64,000 nucleotides of DNA from Parvibaculum sp040216885 (GCA_040216885.1 JAVJOG010000008.1:375594-439593); one strand, 5' to 3'; positions 7,948-16,456 are shown, counted from the first letter of the stretch. The notes: generated from the letters alone by a model not told the origin. Made by a program: numbers and translations.

Positions 7948-9984
7948 TTATCCGCCGGCCAGATTGGCCAGCACGGGCTTTTCCAGCGGTTCGTCCGCAG
8001 GCACTTCATCGGTTGCCGGCATCGGCACAACGCAGTGCGGCGTGAGCGGAAGCCTCACCGCGACGACCGTTCCCTTTTCGAGTTCGCTTTCGATCGAAAT
8101 CGCACCGCCATGCAGTTCGGCCAGCGAGCGCACAAGCGCGAGGCCGAGGCCCGTGCCCTGTTTGCTGAGCGCGGCATCCGTCGCCACCTGCTCGAAGGGG
8201 CGGCCGAGACGGGCGATCTGATCGGCCGGGATGCCGCGGCCGTTGTCCGATACGGCGATGCATATGCCGTTTTCCGCTTCGACGACGTTCACCGACACCT
8301 TGCCGCCCGAAGGCGTGAACTTGATCGAGTTCGACAGCAGATTGAGCATGATCTGCTTCAGCGCGCGTTCGTCGGCGACAATCTCGTCGACCGCCATGTC
8401 GTCCGCCATGCTCAAGGCAAGACCGATACCGTTTTCCTCGGCGCGGCCGCGAACGAGGCGCAGGCTCGACTCCATCAGATTGCGCAGATCGACCGGCTCC
8501 GGATGAAGCTCATATTTTCCGGCCTCGATCTTCGACATATCCAGAATGTCGCTGATGAGGTCGAGCAGCAGCGCGCCACTTTCGTTGATGAGCTGCGCGT
8601 ATTCGAGATAGCGCGCGTGACCGAGCTGGCCGAACATCTGCATGCGCAGGATTTCCGAGAAACCGATGATCGCGTTCAAGGGCGTCCGGAGCTCGTGGCT
8701 CATGTTGGCGAGAAAGCGCGACTTGGTGCGGTTGGCAGCCTCGGCACGCTCGCGGGCGTCCATCAGCTCCATCTCGTGGCGCTTGCGCTCGCCGATATGG
8801 CGACTGACGCCGATGATTTCGGTCGTCCGTTTTCCCGTCTCGTTGCGTACAGGGCTCATCGTCGTTTCGAGCCAGATATAGCTGCCATTGCTGTGCAGGA
8901 ACCTGCAGTCGAATTGCACCTGCCGGCCGTCGACGGCGCATTCGATGAAGGCGTCGCGGACGCGCGGGAAATCGTCGGGATGGATCATCGATTCGTCGAC
9001 GGGCCTGCCGATGAATTCCTCGGGCTTGCGCCCGAGAATCTGCTCGACGGCCGGCGACATGAAGATGACCTGCGACAGCGTGTCGTAATGTGCGACGATG
9101 TCCGATGCCTGTTCGGTCATCAGGCGGTACCTGGCCTCGTTGGCCCTCAACGCGAGTTCGGCCTCGACCTCCTCGGTCACGTCCTCGGCAAGGCCGACCA
9201 GCGCGCCGATCTCGCTATGCGCGTCGCCTTCGGCATAGGCATGGGTCTTGATGTAGCGGTAATTTCCGTCGTCGGCGCAGAAGCGCGTGACGCAGCTCAC
9301 CGGCTCCTGCGTTTCGAAGGCATCGAGAAATTTCGACAGCAGCTCGTCGCGATCGTCGGGATGCACAAGATGCTCGTACCAGTCGCCGCCGCGCGGCAGT
9401 TGCGCCTCCTCACGGCCGAGAATGCGCGCGACGCCACGCGACCATTGCGGCGCGGGCTCGCCCTTGATCCAGCGCCAGTTGCCGAAGCGCGCGAGCTGTT
9501 CGGCGTCGCGAAGCTGGCTTTCAAGCCTGTGGGTTTCGGTGACGTCGCGCGAGACGCAGAGAATGCCGGCCACGTCCGGATCCGCCAGCAGGTTGCGCGC
9601 GCGCGCTTCGACGCACCGCCATGTGCCGTTCGCATGCGGCAGGCGGACCGTTTCCATGACCTCGGAATCGGGAATGCGCGCACATTCCGCAAAACGCTTG
9701 CGCAGGCGTTCGCGGTCGTCCGGATGCACGAGGCTGAAGATCGAATGGCCGATCAGCGGCTTTTCGGAGACGCCGATGACTTCGCGTACCGCGGGGCTTT
9801 GATAGGTGATGAGGCCGTCGCGATCCAGAATCGTCAGGATGTCGCCGGCGTTCTCGACCAACGCGCGATAGAACCGTTCGACCGGAAGCGAGCGCCGGTC
9901 ATCGGCGCGCACCGGCGCTGCCATGCCGGCTCCCTGCTCCATTTTTGCGGAACGATCCATCCCTGCTCCCCACATCCGGCTCAT
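7948..9984 (-). CDS. Three-PAS-domain sensor histidine kinase (DivJ/PleC-like core)
   Basis: A 678-residue soluble kinase without membrane segments. Three PAS domains lie at about residues 38-150, 165-275 and 285-400, the last two ending in PAC-like motifs. The HisKA motif FLANMSHELRTPLNAIIGFSEI places the phospho-His at about 430, and the ATPase domain keeps the N box LLSNSIKF, G1 DNGRG and G2 GTGLGLAL, so it should be active. The LDMSKIEAGKYEL stretch resembles DivJ/PleC kinases of the CtrA pathway. No receiver is adjacent. Two CtrA-like boxes sit 65-110 bp upstream of the start. ATG 9984 has GAAGGTGG; 9960 is an alternative. Confidence 0.88.
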   Translation of the reverse strand: MSRMWGAGMDRSAKMEQGAGMAAPVRADDRRSLPVERFYRALVENAGDILTILDRDGLITYQSPAVREVIGVSEKPLIGHSIFSLVHPDDRERLRKRFAECARIPDSEVMETVRLPHANGTWRCVEARARNLLADPDVAGILCVSRDVTETHRLESQLRDAEQLARFGNWRWIKGEPAPQWSRGVARILGREEAQLPRGGDWYEHLVHPDDRDELLSKFLDAFETQEPVSCVTRFCADDGNYRYIKTHAYAEGDAHSEIGALVGLAEDVTEEVEAELALRANEARYRLMTEQASDIVAHYDTLSQVIFMSPAVEQILGRKPEEFIGRPVDESMIHPDDFPRVRDAFIECAVDGRQVQFDCRFLHSNGSYIWLETTMSPVRNETGKRTTEIIGVSRHIGERKRHEMELMDARERAEAANRTKSRFLANMSHELRTPLNAIIGFSEILRMQMFGQLGHARYLEYAQLINESGALLLDLISDILDMSKIEAGKYELHPEPVDLRNLMESSLRLVRGRAEENGIGLALSMADDMAVDEIVADERALKQIMLNLLSNSIKFTPSGGKVSVNVVEAENGICIAVSDNGRGIPADQIARLGRPFEQVATDAALSKQGTGLGLALVRSLAELHGGAISIESELEKGTVVAVRLPLTPHCVVPMPATDEVPADEPLEKPVLANLAGG

Positions 9985-10048
9985 CGCCGGCCACCTTCAT
10001 GCGGGCGATCGGTTCGCCCGTAACGCGGTAAATGCTAGGGGGATTTGT

Positions 10049-10092
10049 TTAACGTTCCCTTGAGTCCGGAACACACTTTAACGCCGGCTTAA
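10049..10092 (-). promoter_or_regulatory. Pair of CtrA-like boxes upstream of the kinase
   Basis: TTAA-CGCCGGC-TTAA at 10078-10092 matches the full CtrA consensus TTAA-N7-TTAA, and TTAA-CGTTCCC-TTGA at 10049-10063 is a one-mismatch second copy. They lie in the 123-bp gap between the kinase start and the stop of the phosphotransferase gene. CtrA control of a DivJ/PleC-like kinase is inference. Confidence 0.6.
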
Positions 10093-10107
10093 CCTGTTTT
10101 CGGCGGT

Positions 10108-11187
10108 TCAGTCCGGCCGCTGCACAATATCCCATGCGTGGTCGGCGAGCATTCGGCAGGAATCGCCGAGCGTCATGGCTCGCTCCGAACTTGCATTGCC
10201 ATCGAGGCCACGCTTGTAGACGCCCTGGCTGATGGAGGCGAGGCGGAACATCGAAAAAGCGAGATAGAAGTTCCAGTGCGGAATGCCGTCGCGGCCCGCA
10301 TGGCGGCAATACTCGGCGACGAATTCCTGTTCGGTCGGTACGCCGGGTGTCTTCGCCCGGTCGACCGCGGTCGCGCCGCCAGCCACACCCAGAAGATCGT
10401 ACATGCAGGCATAAGCAACATCGGCAAACGGGTGACCGATGGTGCAGAGCTCCCAGTCGAGTACCGCGATCATGCGTGGCTCGGTCGCATGAAACATCGT
10501 GTTGCCGAGGCGGTAGTCGCCATGCGCGATCGTGACCGACGGCTCGCCGGGAATATGCGCCGGCAGGTAATTGATAAGCTCTTCCATCGCCGGCACATCG
10601 GCCGTCTGCGCGCCGCGATATTGCTTGATCCAGCGGCCGATCTGCCGTTCGAAATAGTTCCCCGGCCTGCCGAAATCGCCCAGGCCCACTTTTTCGTAGT
10701 CGACCCGGTGGAGCTTCGCGAGGTTCTCGGCGAGATTGGCATAGACCGCGCGGCGCTCCGCCTCCGACGCGTCCGGCATGACCGACTCGCGGAAGACGCG
10801 GCCGTCGAGATAGTCCATCACATAGAAGGATGTTCCGATCACGCTGTCGTCCTCGCAGAGCGCATACATATGCGGCACGGGAACGTCGGTTTCGGCCAGC
10901 GCCTTCATCACGCGGTATTCGCGGTCGACCTGGTGGGCGCTCGCCAGCAATTGTCCCGGCGGCTTCTTGCGCATCACATAGCGCTTGCCGCCGCTGGCGC
11001 CCGTCGTCGTCAACAGGAATGTGGGGTTGGACTGGCCGCCTTCGAACTGGCGAACTTCGAGCGCGCCGCCGAATCCTTCCACGGCGTCGCGGCACCAGGT
11101 CTCGAGGCGCTTCACATCGAAACGATGTGCCTCGCGGATTGCCGTGGTTTCGTCCGCGGCCTGGCTTGCGGCCTGATTGTCGGCCAT
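10108..11187 (-). CDS. Phosphotransferase family protein (ACAD10/11 kinase-type)
   Basis: A 359-residue aminoglycoside-phosphotransferase-fold kinase. Motifs are the catalytic loop IAHGDYRLGN and the metal-binding LDWELCTIGHPFADVAY, with a nucleotide loop GGQSNPTFLL near the N terminus. This is the form found fused to acyl-CoA dehydrogenase in animal ACAD10/11 and free-standing in bacteria, where it is proposed to phosphorylate the 4-hydroxy group of hydroxyacyl chains. True antibiotic resistance is unlikely. ATG 11187 follows AGGGGAAAG; the upstream ATG at 11205 would include that ribosome site inside the gene. Confidence 0.85.
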   Translation of the reverse strand: MADNQAASQAADETTAIREAHRFDVKRLETWCRDAVEGFGGALEVRQFEGGQSNPTFLLTTTGASGGKRYVMRKKPPGQLLASAHQVDREYRVMKALAETDVPVPHMYALCEDDSVIGTSFYVMDYLDGRVFRESVMPDASEAERRAVYANLAENLAKLHRVDYEKVGLGDFGRPGNYFERQIGRWIKQYRGAQTADVPAMEELINYLPAHIPGEPSVTIAHGDYRLGNTMFHATEPRMIAVLDWELCTIGHPFADVAYACMYDLLGVAGGATAVDRAKTPGVPTEQEFVAEYCRHAGRDGIPHWNFYLAFSMFRLASISQGVYKRGLDGNASSERAMTLGDSCRMLADHAWDIVQRPD

Positions 11188-11264
11188 GAACGTCTTTCCC
11201 CTCATGCGAATAGCTGTTGGGAGAGACTTAGCACGCGGGCCCGGACGGGCAAAGACGGTGCGCC

Positions 11265-12284
11265 TTACGCCGCGTCCTCGGCAGGCTTGAAACCCTCGCC
11301 CATCGTGCCGTCGACACGGCGCTTGCGGGCATTGTGCACGAGCTCGCCCGGCCGGTCGTCGGTGTCGGGATGCGAGGTCGCCATGCGGATGACTTCACGG
11401 TAGCTCCCCTTCGTCTCGATGCGGGGACCGAAGCCATTGGCAATCAGGAAGGCGCGCGCCTTGGGCAGATTGTAGCAGGGCACCCACATCATCAGGTGAT
11501 GCTCGACGTGATAGTTGACCCAGTAGGGCGCGACGAAGGCGCGTTCGAGCCAGCCGGCCTTCGTCGTGCGCGCCTGGCGGAAGGGGTCGTTGTCGTCCGG
11601 CACCATCGCGTGTTCGGCGACGTTGCGGATGCGCGTGATCGCCTGCTGCCAGGTCAGGAACGGCACCAGCCAGAGCGTGAAATAGAGATACCAGTGGCCG
11701 GCGGCGGCCAGCACCGTGAAAATCGCAAGCTGCGCCACCGTCGCCCGGCCGAGCTTCGCCCAGTAATGCGCGATGCGCTGCTTGAGCGGCCATTCGGCCT
11801 TGCCGAGCGCGTTCATGATCTGCGCCTTGCGCTGCTGATAGCCGGTCTGGCCCGTCAGGTCGCGGATCATCTTGCGGCGGAAGCTCTTGCGCGTGATCGG
11901 GAACGGCGCCGAGAGCACGAGGTCGGGATCCTCGGGCTGCTGCGTATGCGCGTGATGCTGAAGGTGATAGCGGCGATAGGCCAGCGTCTCGGCCATCATC
12001 GGATAGGCGCAGAGCCACTGGCTCAGAAACATGTTGAGCTTCTGGTTGTGCGTCAGGATACCGTGGGCGCCGTCATGCATCAGGATCGCGAGGCCGAGCT
12101 GGCGTGCACCGATGAGCGCGACCGCGAGGATGTAGGTCAGCGGATTGGGGAAAGCGACGAAGACCGCCATTGCGCCGAAGATGACGGCCCAGGCATGCCC
12201 GACCTGAAAGGCGCCGCGCCAATCCGAGCGCTGGCGCACGATCGCGAGTTGGGCGGGCGTGAAAAGTTCGCTGGCCGTGCTCAT
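11265..12284 (-). CDS. Membrane fatty acid desaturase
   Basis: A 339-residue di-iron desaturase-like integral membrane protein. The three histidine boxes HDGAH, HLQHH and HVEHH are present, with hydrophobic spans around residues 35-75 and 180-215. It should introduce a double bond (or hydroxyl) into lipid-linked acyl chains with an electron-transfer partner not encoded nearby. It is second in a two-gene operon with a TetR regulator, whose stop overlaps its start by 4 bp, implying that its expression follows the regulator's promoter. Confidence 0.88.
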   Translation of the reverse strand: MSTASELFTPAQLAIVRQRSDWRGAFQVGHAWAVIFGAMAVFVAFPNPLTYILAVALIGARQLGLAILMHDGAHGILTHNQKLNMFLSQWLCAYPMMAETLAYRRYHLQHHAHTQQPEDPDLVLSAPFPITRKSFRRKMIRDLTGQTGYQQRKAQIMNALGKAEWPLKQRIAHYWAKLGRATVAQLAIFTVLAAAGHWYLYFTLWLVPFLTWQQAITRIRNVAEHAMVPDDNDPFRQARTTKAGWLERAFVAPYWVNYHVEHHLMMWVPCYNLPKARAFLIANGFGPRIETKGSYREVIRMATSHPDTDDRPGELVHNARKRRVDGTMGEGFKPAEDAA

Positions 12285-12949
12285 GCTTTTGCTCTCCGTT
12301 CGATCTTTTCGACGATTTTTCCGGTCTTCCGTTCGGGCGGCGCGGCGCCGACGCCGGCGAGACAGAAGGCGACGATTTCTTCGACGACGCGGTCGGTATC
12401 TTCGTCGAATTCGTGCGATTGCGGCGCCAGCGGCCCGATCAGCGCGGTTGGAATGGCGCCGGCGATGCAGGCCGCCGCAATCTTCACATTCGTTGCGGGA
12501 AGTTCACCGGCCTCGATCCCGTCTTCGAGGATGCGCGCGAAAATTTCGGCATGGGTGCGCCGGAAGAAGGCACGCTCCTCGGCAAGATTTGCGTCGACCG
12601 GTTCGGCGAGCAGCGCATAGGCGAGACGGCGGCCCCGGACGGCGCGGCCGGCAAAGGTTCGCAACACTTCGACCAGACGTACGCGCGCCGGCGCGCCGCT
12701 GGCGGCGATAACGGCGAGCCTGTCCATTTCCTGCGCCGAGACCTCGCGAAAGATCTGGCGACAGAGCTCTTCCTTGGATGAGAAATAGCGATAGATCGTG
12801 CCGGTCGCGACGCCGGCGCGGCGGGCCACCTCGCTCACCTGAGCAGCGGCGAAACCGCCTTCCGACACAAGCGCACGCGCGGCATCGAGAATGCCGCGCC
12901 GCGTGCCGGCCAGCCGGGCCGAAACCTTGTCTGTCTGACGATAGGCCAA
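12281..12949 (-). CDS. TetR family regulator of the desaturase operon
   Basis: A 222-residue TetR-type repressor. The helix-turn-helix region reads RRAGVATGTIYRYFSSKEELCRQIF; the C-terminal ligand domain is variable. Translation probably starts at TTG 12949 behind GAGG. Being coupled (4-bp overlap) to the desaturase gene and preceded by overlapping perfect palindromes at 12964-12991, it most likely represses its own operon in response to an acyl ligand, as TetR-type lipid regulators such as DesT do. The ligand is not known. Confidence 0.85.
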   Translation of the reverse strand: MAYRQTDKVSARLAGTRRGILDAARALVSEGGFAAAQVSEVARRAGVATGTIYRYFSSKEELCRQIFREVSAQEMDRLAVIAASGAPARVRLVEVLRTFAGRAVRGRRLAYALLAEPVDANLAEERAFFRRTHAEIFARILEDGIEAGELPATNVKIAAACIAGAIPTALIGPLAPQSHEFDEDTDRVVEEIVAFCLAGVGAAPPERKTGKIVEKIERRAKA

Positions 12950-12963
12950 GATGTGAACCTCAA

Positions 12964-13005
12964 TTCATTTCAAGAAATGAACCATGGTTCAGTGGCTTGT
13001 GTCAA
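12964..13005 (-). promoter_or_regulatory. Overlapping palindromic operators and -35 box of the TetR-desaturase operon
   Basis: Two perfect dyads overlap: TTCATTTC-aa-GAAATGAA (12964-12981) and TGAACCATGGTTCA (12978-12991). A perfect leftward -35 TTGACA occupies 13005-13000, so the palindromes cover the spacer and -10 area. This is the expected layout for autorepression by the TetR protein. The -10 itself is weak. Confidence 0.7.
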
Positions 13006-13052
13006 CAGCGTCGCGAGATGTCGGGCGCCTCTTGGCCGGACCGTATGCGACC

Positions 13053-13226
13053 TCAATCGGCCGGCTGGAAGGCCGGGCCGAAGCCGCTCAAGGGCTTGGT
13101 TTGTATAAATTTTTTCGGCTCGGCGTCGAGGCGCGGCTCGGCGAGATCGGTCCCGTGGGGCTGACCGCTGAAAGCCGCGGCCGCGAGAGCTGCCTGATGG
13201 AGCCATTCTCTCAGCAGCTTGTTCAT
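13053..13226 (-). CDS. 57-residue small protein of unknown function
   Basis: ATG 13226 follows an ideal AAGGAGG ribosome site at 8-base spacing, and a plausible promoter (TTGAGT, 16 bp, TAGATA) lies 29 bp further upstream, which is why I call this short frame. The product starts MNKLLREWLHQAALAAAAF, an amphipathic helix, and has a Pro/Lys-rich tail ending FGPAFQPAD; no membrane span, cysteine or known domain. It lies upstream of the TetR gene on the same strand but separated from it by the operator. No function is proposed. Confidence 0.55.
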   Translation of the reverse strand: MNKLLREWLHQAALAAAAFSGQPHGTDLAEPRLDAEPKKFIQTKPLSGFGPAFQPAD

Positions 13227-13254
13227 GGATGCCTCCTTATGTTGCGTTGCAGCA

Positions 13255-13282
13255 TATCTAACCATGCCGTGCAAAAACTCAA
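13255..13282 (-). promoter_or_regulatory. Putative promoter of the 57-residue gene
   Basis: On the minus strand, TTGAGT (13282-13277), a 16-bp spacer and TAGATA (13260-13255) resemble a housekeeping sigma promoter, placing the start of transcription about 20 bases before the AAGGAGG site. Confidence 0.45.
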
Positions 13283-13389
13283 GTGGCACGGACTGCGTCA
13301 AAAGCTCATAGCGGATTGCGCGGAAACGGGAGCGACTCGCTTATTGTCCTCGGGCATAGAGCTGCGCCCCTCCAACCGCCGGTCCGTCC

Positions 13390-14661
13390 ATGAACCCCGC
13401 CCCGCCCGACCATCCGCCTACGGAAGAAGACAGCGCCGCCGCGCTTTTCCGGCTGCGCGATTTCCGGCTCTATATTTCGGGCCGCTTCCTCGGCGCGATG
13501 GCGATGATGATCCAGTCGGTCGCGGTCGGCTGGCAGGTCTACGACATGACCGAAAGCGCGATGGCGCTCGGCATGGTCGGCCTCGCGCAATTCCTGCCGA
13601 TGGTGCTGATCACCCTGCCCGCCGGCGACATCGCCGACCGCATCGACCGCAGGCTGATCGTCGCGGCGGCAGCACTGCTGGAAGCCGCGGCAGCGGGCTG
13701 GCTGATCGCGCTCTCCGTTCTCGGCACGACGGATGTGATGTGGTTTTACGCGGCGCTGGCGCTGTTCGGCACCGGCCGCGCCATCATGGCGCCGGCATCG
13801 CGCTCGTTCGTGCCGCTGATCGTTTCGAAACTGCAATTGCCACGCGCCATCGCCGTCAGTTCGTCGTCGTTCCAGATTTCGGTGATCGCCGGGCCGGCGC
13901 TGGGCGGCTTTCTCTACATCTTCGGACCGGTCGCGGCATACGGCACGGCACTGGCGAGCTTCCTTATCGTCGCCGTCGCCTTCCTGTCGATGAAGACGCG
14001 GCCGGCACCGCTGCCGCAAGGGCCCGCCGTCACGGCACTGCACCGGCTGACCGCCGGCATTTCCTTCATGCGCCGCACGCCCATCGTCTTCGGCGCGATC
14101 TCGCTCGATCTCTTTGCGGTGCTGCTTGGCGGCGCGACGGCGCTGCTGCCAATCTATGCGCGCGACATTCTGGAAGTCGGTCCGGCCGGGCTCGGCATCA
14201 TGCGGGCGATGCCGGCGGCGGGTGCCATTGGTATCAGCCTGATGCTGATATGGCGGCCGATCCGTGCGCGCACCGGCCATATCATGTTTGCCTGCGTCGC
14301 GGTGTTCGGCGCCGCGACCATCGTGTTCGGACTGTCGCGCGATTTTGGATTGACGCTGGCGGCGCTGGCGCTGATGGGCGCTTCCGACATGATCAGCGTC
14401 AACATCCGCGCGACGCTGGTGCCGCTGGCGACACCGCAGCCGATGCTCGGGCGCGTGACGGCGGTGGAAATGCTTTTCATCGGCGCGTCGAACGAGCTCG
14501 GCGAGTTTCGCGCCGGCGTTTCGGCGGCGCTGTTCGGCACGGTGCCGGCGGTGCTGATCGGCGGCATCGGAACGCTCGGCGTTGTCGGATTGTGGTTGTG
14601 GCTCTTTCCGGCGCTGCGCAAGGTCGACAAGTTCGACGATGTGAAGCCGCCCGGCGGCTAG
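13390..14661 (+). CDS. MFS transporter, EntS-like
   Basis: A 423-residue membrane protein with about 12 hydrophobic spans. It starts with a short polar segment then FRLRDFRLYISGRFLGAMA, and carries the MFS A-motif-like GDIADRIDRRL between spans 2 and 3. The pattern matches the enterobactin-exporter (EntS/MFS_3) branch, which includes multidrug and metabolite exporters; the substrate is unknown. It converges on ubiA with a 4-bp overlap of stop regions. No dedicated regulator is adjacent except the 57-residue gene upstream on the other strand. Confidence 0.82.
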   Translation: MNPAPPDHPPTEEDSAAALFRLRDFRLYISGRFLGAMAMMIQSVAVGWQVYDMTESAMALGMVGLAQFLPMVLITLPAGDIADRIDRRLIVAAAALLEAAAAGWLIALSVLGTTDVMWFYAALALFGTGRAIMAPASRSFVPLIVSKLQLPRAIAVSSSSFQISVIAGPALGGFLYIFGPVAAYGTALASFLIVAVAFLSMKTRPAPLPQGPAVTALHRLTAGISFMRRTPIVFGAISLDLFAVLLGGATALLPIYARDILEVGPAGLGIMRAMPAAGAIGISLMLIWRPIRARTGHIMFACVAVFGAATIVFGLSRDFGLTLAALALMGASDMISVNIRATLVPLATPQPMLGRVTAVEMLFIGASNELGEFRAGVSAALFGTVPAVLIGGIGTLGVVGLWLWLFPALRKVDKFDDVKPPGG

Positions 14662-15575
14662 ACGAATTGCCCGGCGACGATGGCGGCAAAGAGAATGAAG
14701 CCGAAGTCGCGATTGCCGCGAAAGAGCTGCAAACAAAGGGACGGATCGTCGATGTCGAGGCGCCGGATCTGACGGACGAGATGCGCGGCGCCCACGCCAA
14801 GCCCGATCCAGAAAAGAAATCCGAGGCCCGCCAGCGCGCCGGCCGCCGCGAAGCCCGCAAGCGCCGCGCCGTAGAAGACCCACATCCATTTGTATGTCGC
14901 GGGCCCAAGCCTCAGCGCGCTTGAGCGCACGCCCACAATGGCGTCGTCCGCGCGATCCTGATGCGCATAGATCGTGTCGTAGCCGATGGTCCAGAAGACC
15001 GCGCCCGCATAAAGCGCAAGCGGCGCGGCGGAGAGCGCGCCATGCACGGCCGCCCATCCCATCAGCGCGCCCCAGTTGAAGGCGAGACCGAGCACGATTT
15101 GCGGCCAGTCGGTGATGCGTTTCATAAACGGATAGATCGCGACCAGCGCCAGCGAGGCGAAACCGAGCCATATGGCATAGGCATTGAGCGCGAGCAGCAC
15201 GGCAAGGCCGATGAGGCATTGCACGGCAAGGAACGCCCAGGCGGCGCGTAGGGAGACGGCGCCGGAGGGCAAGGGCCGCGACCGCGTGCGCGCGACGGCG
15301 GCGTCGATGTCGCGGTCGACGATGTCGTTATAGGTGCAGCCCGCACCGCGCATGACGACGGCGCCGAGGGCGAAGAGCGCCAGCAGCCAGGCATGACGCC
15401 AATCGTCCGTGGCCAGAGCAACCGACCACCAGCAGGGCAGCAACAACAGCCAGGTACCGATGGGGCGGTCGGCGCGGGCAAGCCGCAGGTAGGGCCGCGC
15501 GAAGGCGGGCGCGCGCGTGTCGACCCAGTTCTGGGGACTTGCGTCGGCGACGGAGGATGGGGCGTTGTCTGTCAT
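14658..15575 (-). CDS. ubiA: 4-hydroxybenzoate polyprenyltransferase
   Basis: A 305-residue UbiA prenyltransferase, the membrane enzyme that attaches the polyprenyl tail to 4-hydroxybenzoate in ubiquinone synthesis. The two Asp-rich motifs are NDIVDRDID and YAHQDRADD, and RADRPIGTWLLLLPCWW opens the first span; about eight further membrane spans follow. Length is usual. Start ATG 15575. A run of three phased CTGTCA repeats lies ~90 bp upstream, in the orientation opposite to this gene. Confidence 0.93.
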   Translation of the reverse strand: MTDNAPSSVADASPQNWVDTRAPAFARPYLRLARADRPIGTWLLLLPCWWSVALATDDWRHAWLLALFALGAVVMRGAGCTYNDIVDRDIDAAVARTRSRPLPSGAVSLRAAWAFLAVQCLIGLAVLLALNAYAIWLGFASLALVAIYPFMKRITDWPQIVLGLAFNWGALMGWAAVHGALSAAPLALYAGAVFWTIGYDTIYAHQDRADDAIVGVRSSALRLGPATYKWMWVFYGAALAGFAAAGALAGLGFLFWIGLGVGAAHLVRQIRRLDIDDPSLCLQLFRGNRDFGFILFAAIVAGQFV

Positions 15576-15877
15576 GCGCTATCCGGATAGCGGCAAGGAA
15601 TCGGCGTGGCAAGGGAGCGATTTTCGCGTCGCCGGAGGGGTGTTTCTCGCCCATAATCTGTCCGCTGTCATCGAACTGTCAAAAAACTGTCACAAACCAA
15701 GTTATCCCCGATTTTCGGGCCGGACAGGCCGATTTCTCTTCGGGATGCAGCAAGGCGGCCGGGGAGCCGGCCAGTTGAGTTATCCCCGGTTTGCCTTAAT
15801 GGCAATACGCCAACATTCCTTGGATCGAAAATTGCCTGCACGGCAAATTCCTCATCGTTGCCGCCAGAGCAATTTTG
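15576..15877. other. Intergenic region between ubiA and the NUDIX gene
   Basis: Besides the CTGTCA repeats it holds two direct copies of GTTATCCCCG (15701 and 15779, 78 bp apart) and a GC hairpin GGCCGG/CCGGCC at 15757-15772. No reading frame with a credible ribosome site was found. A regulated non-coding transcript is possible but unproven. Confidence 0.5.
15664..15692 (+). promoter_or_regulatory. Pho-box-like triple direct repeat
   Basis: CTGTCA occurs three times at exact 11-bp spacing (15665, 15676, 15687) with AT-rich 5-bp linkers. The Pho box bound by PhoB is built of CTGTCAT repeats with 11-bp period, so this is a good match by eye. It reads rightward, away from ubiA, into a stretch without a rightward gene. 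Confidence 0.55.
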
Positions 15878-16372
15878 TCATGGCTCGATCCGGATGATCT
15901 CCGAAGGGGGGCCGTTTTCGAGCAGCGCCGGCAGGTGACGCCGGAGCGAGGACGGAAAAAAGATATCCCCGCTCTCAAGGAGGTCCGGCAACGGCCACCA
16001 GCGCATGTCGCGTATGACCCGGCGTTCGAGATCGGTCCAGCCGGCGGTGGCGAGATCCGATCTGCCGGTATGGGCGACAAAGAAATGCTCCTGCAGCAGG
16101 CGCTTCTCGCCCGCGACCGTCAGCACATGCTCCGTGTACCATACATTGGGGCCGAGACGGGCGTCGGCGAGGCCCGTCTCCTCGATCAGCTCGCGGCGCG
16201 CGGTTTCCTCCGGCGTTTCGTCGGGCTCAATGGCGCCGCCGATCGTCACCCAGTAAGCGTCACGCAAGACCGCGCCGTCGGCGCCGCCGACCGCGGGGTC
16301 GTGCATGCGGATCAGCAGCAGGCGATTTGTTGCGTCCAAGAGGAGAACGCGGGCGGTGGGGCGGGGACGCAT
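15878..16372 (-). CDS. NUDIX hydrolase
   Basis: A 164-residue NUDIX-fold pyrophosphatase. The Nudix box GAIEPDETPEETARRELIEETGL fits GX5EX7REUXEEXGU (first residues given in two parts: GAIEPDE and RRELIEETGL) and would bind Mg2+ and nucleoside-diphosphate-like substrates. Start placed at MRPRPTARVLLLD (16372), where the fold begins; the upstream in-frame extension crosses the repeat at 16457 and is not protein-like. Substrate unknown. Divergent from rsmE. Confidence 0.85.
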   Translation of the reverse strand: MRPRPTARVLLLDATNRLLLIRMHDPAVGGADGAVLRDAYWVTIGGAIEPDETPEETARRELIEETGLADARLGPNVWYTEHVLTVAGEKRLLQEHFFVAHTGRSDLATAGWTDLERRVIRDMRWWPLPDLLESGDIFFPSSLRRHLPALLENGPPSEIIRIEP

Positions 16373-16456
16373 GTTGCGAAGATAGAGGAGTTGCGCGGGC
16401 AAGGGAACGCGTGGCCGCCGCCGCGTGCAATCGCACTTGCTGAGGGAACCAATGGG

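Noticed and set aside
10108..11187. Aminoglycoside resistance gene
   Set aside because: The APH fold is shared, but the HGDYRLGN/LDWELCTIG form and the context point to the ACAD10/11-type kinase.
15701..15788. Two GTTATCCCCG copies as possible DnaA boxes or an origin
   Set aside because: They differ from TTATCCACA at two positions, are only two in number, and no dnaA, AT-rich unwinding region or origin gene set is near.
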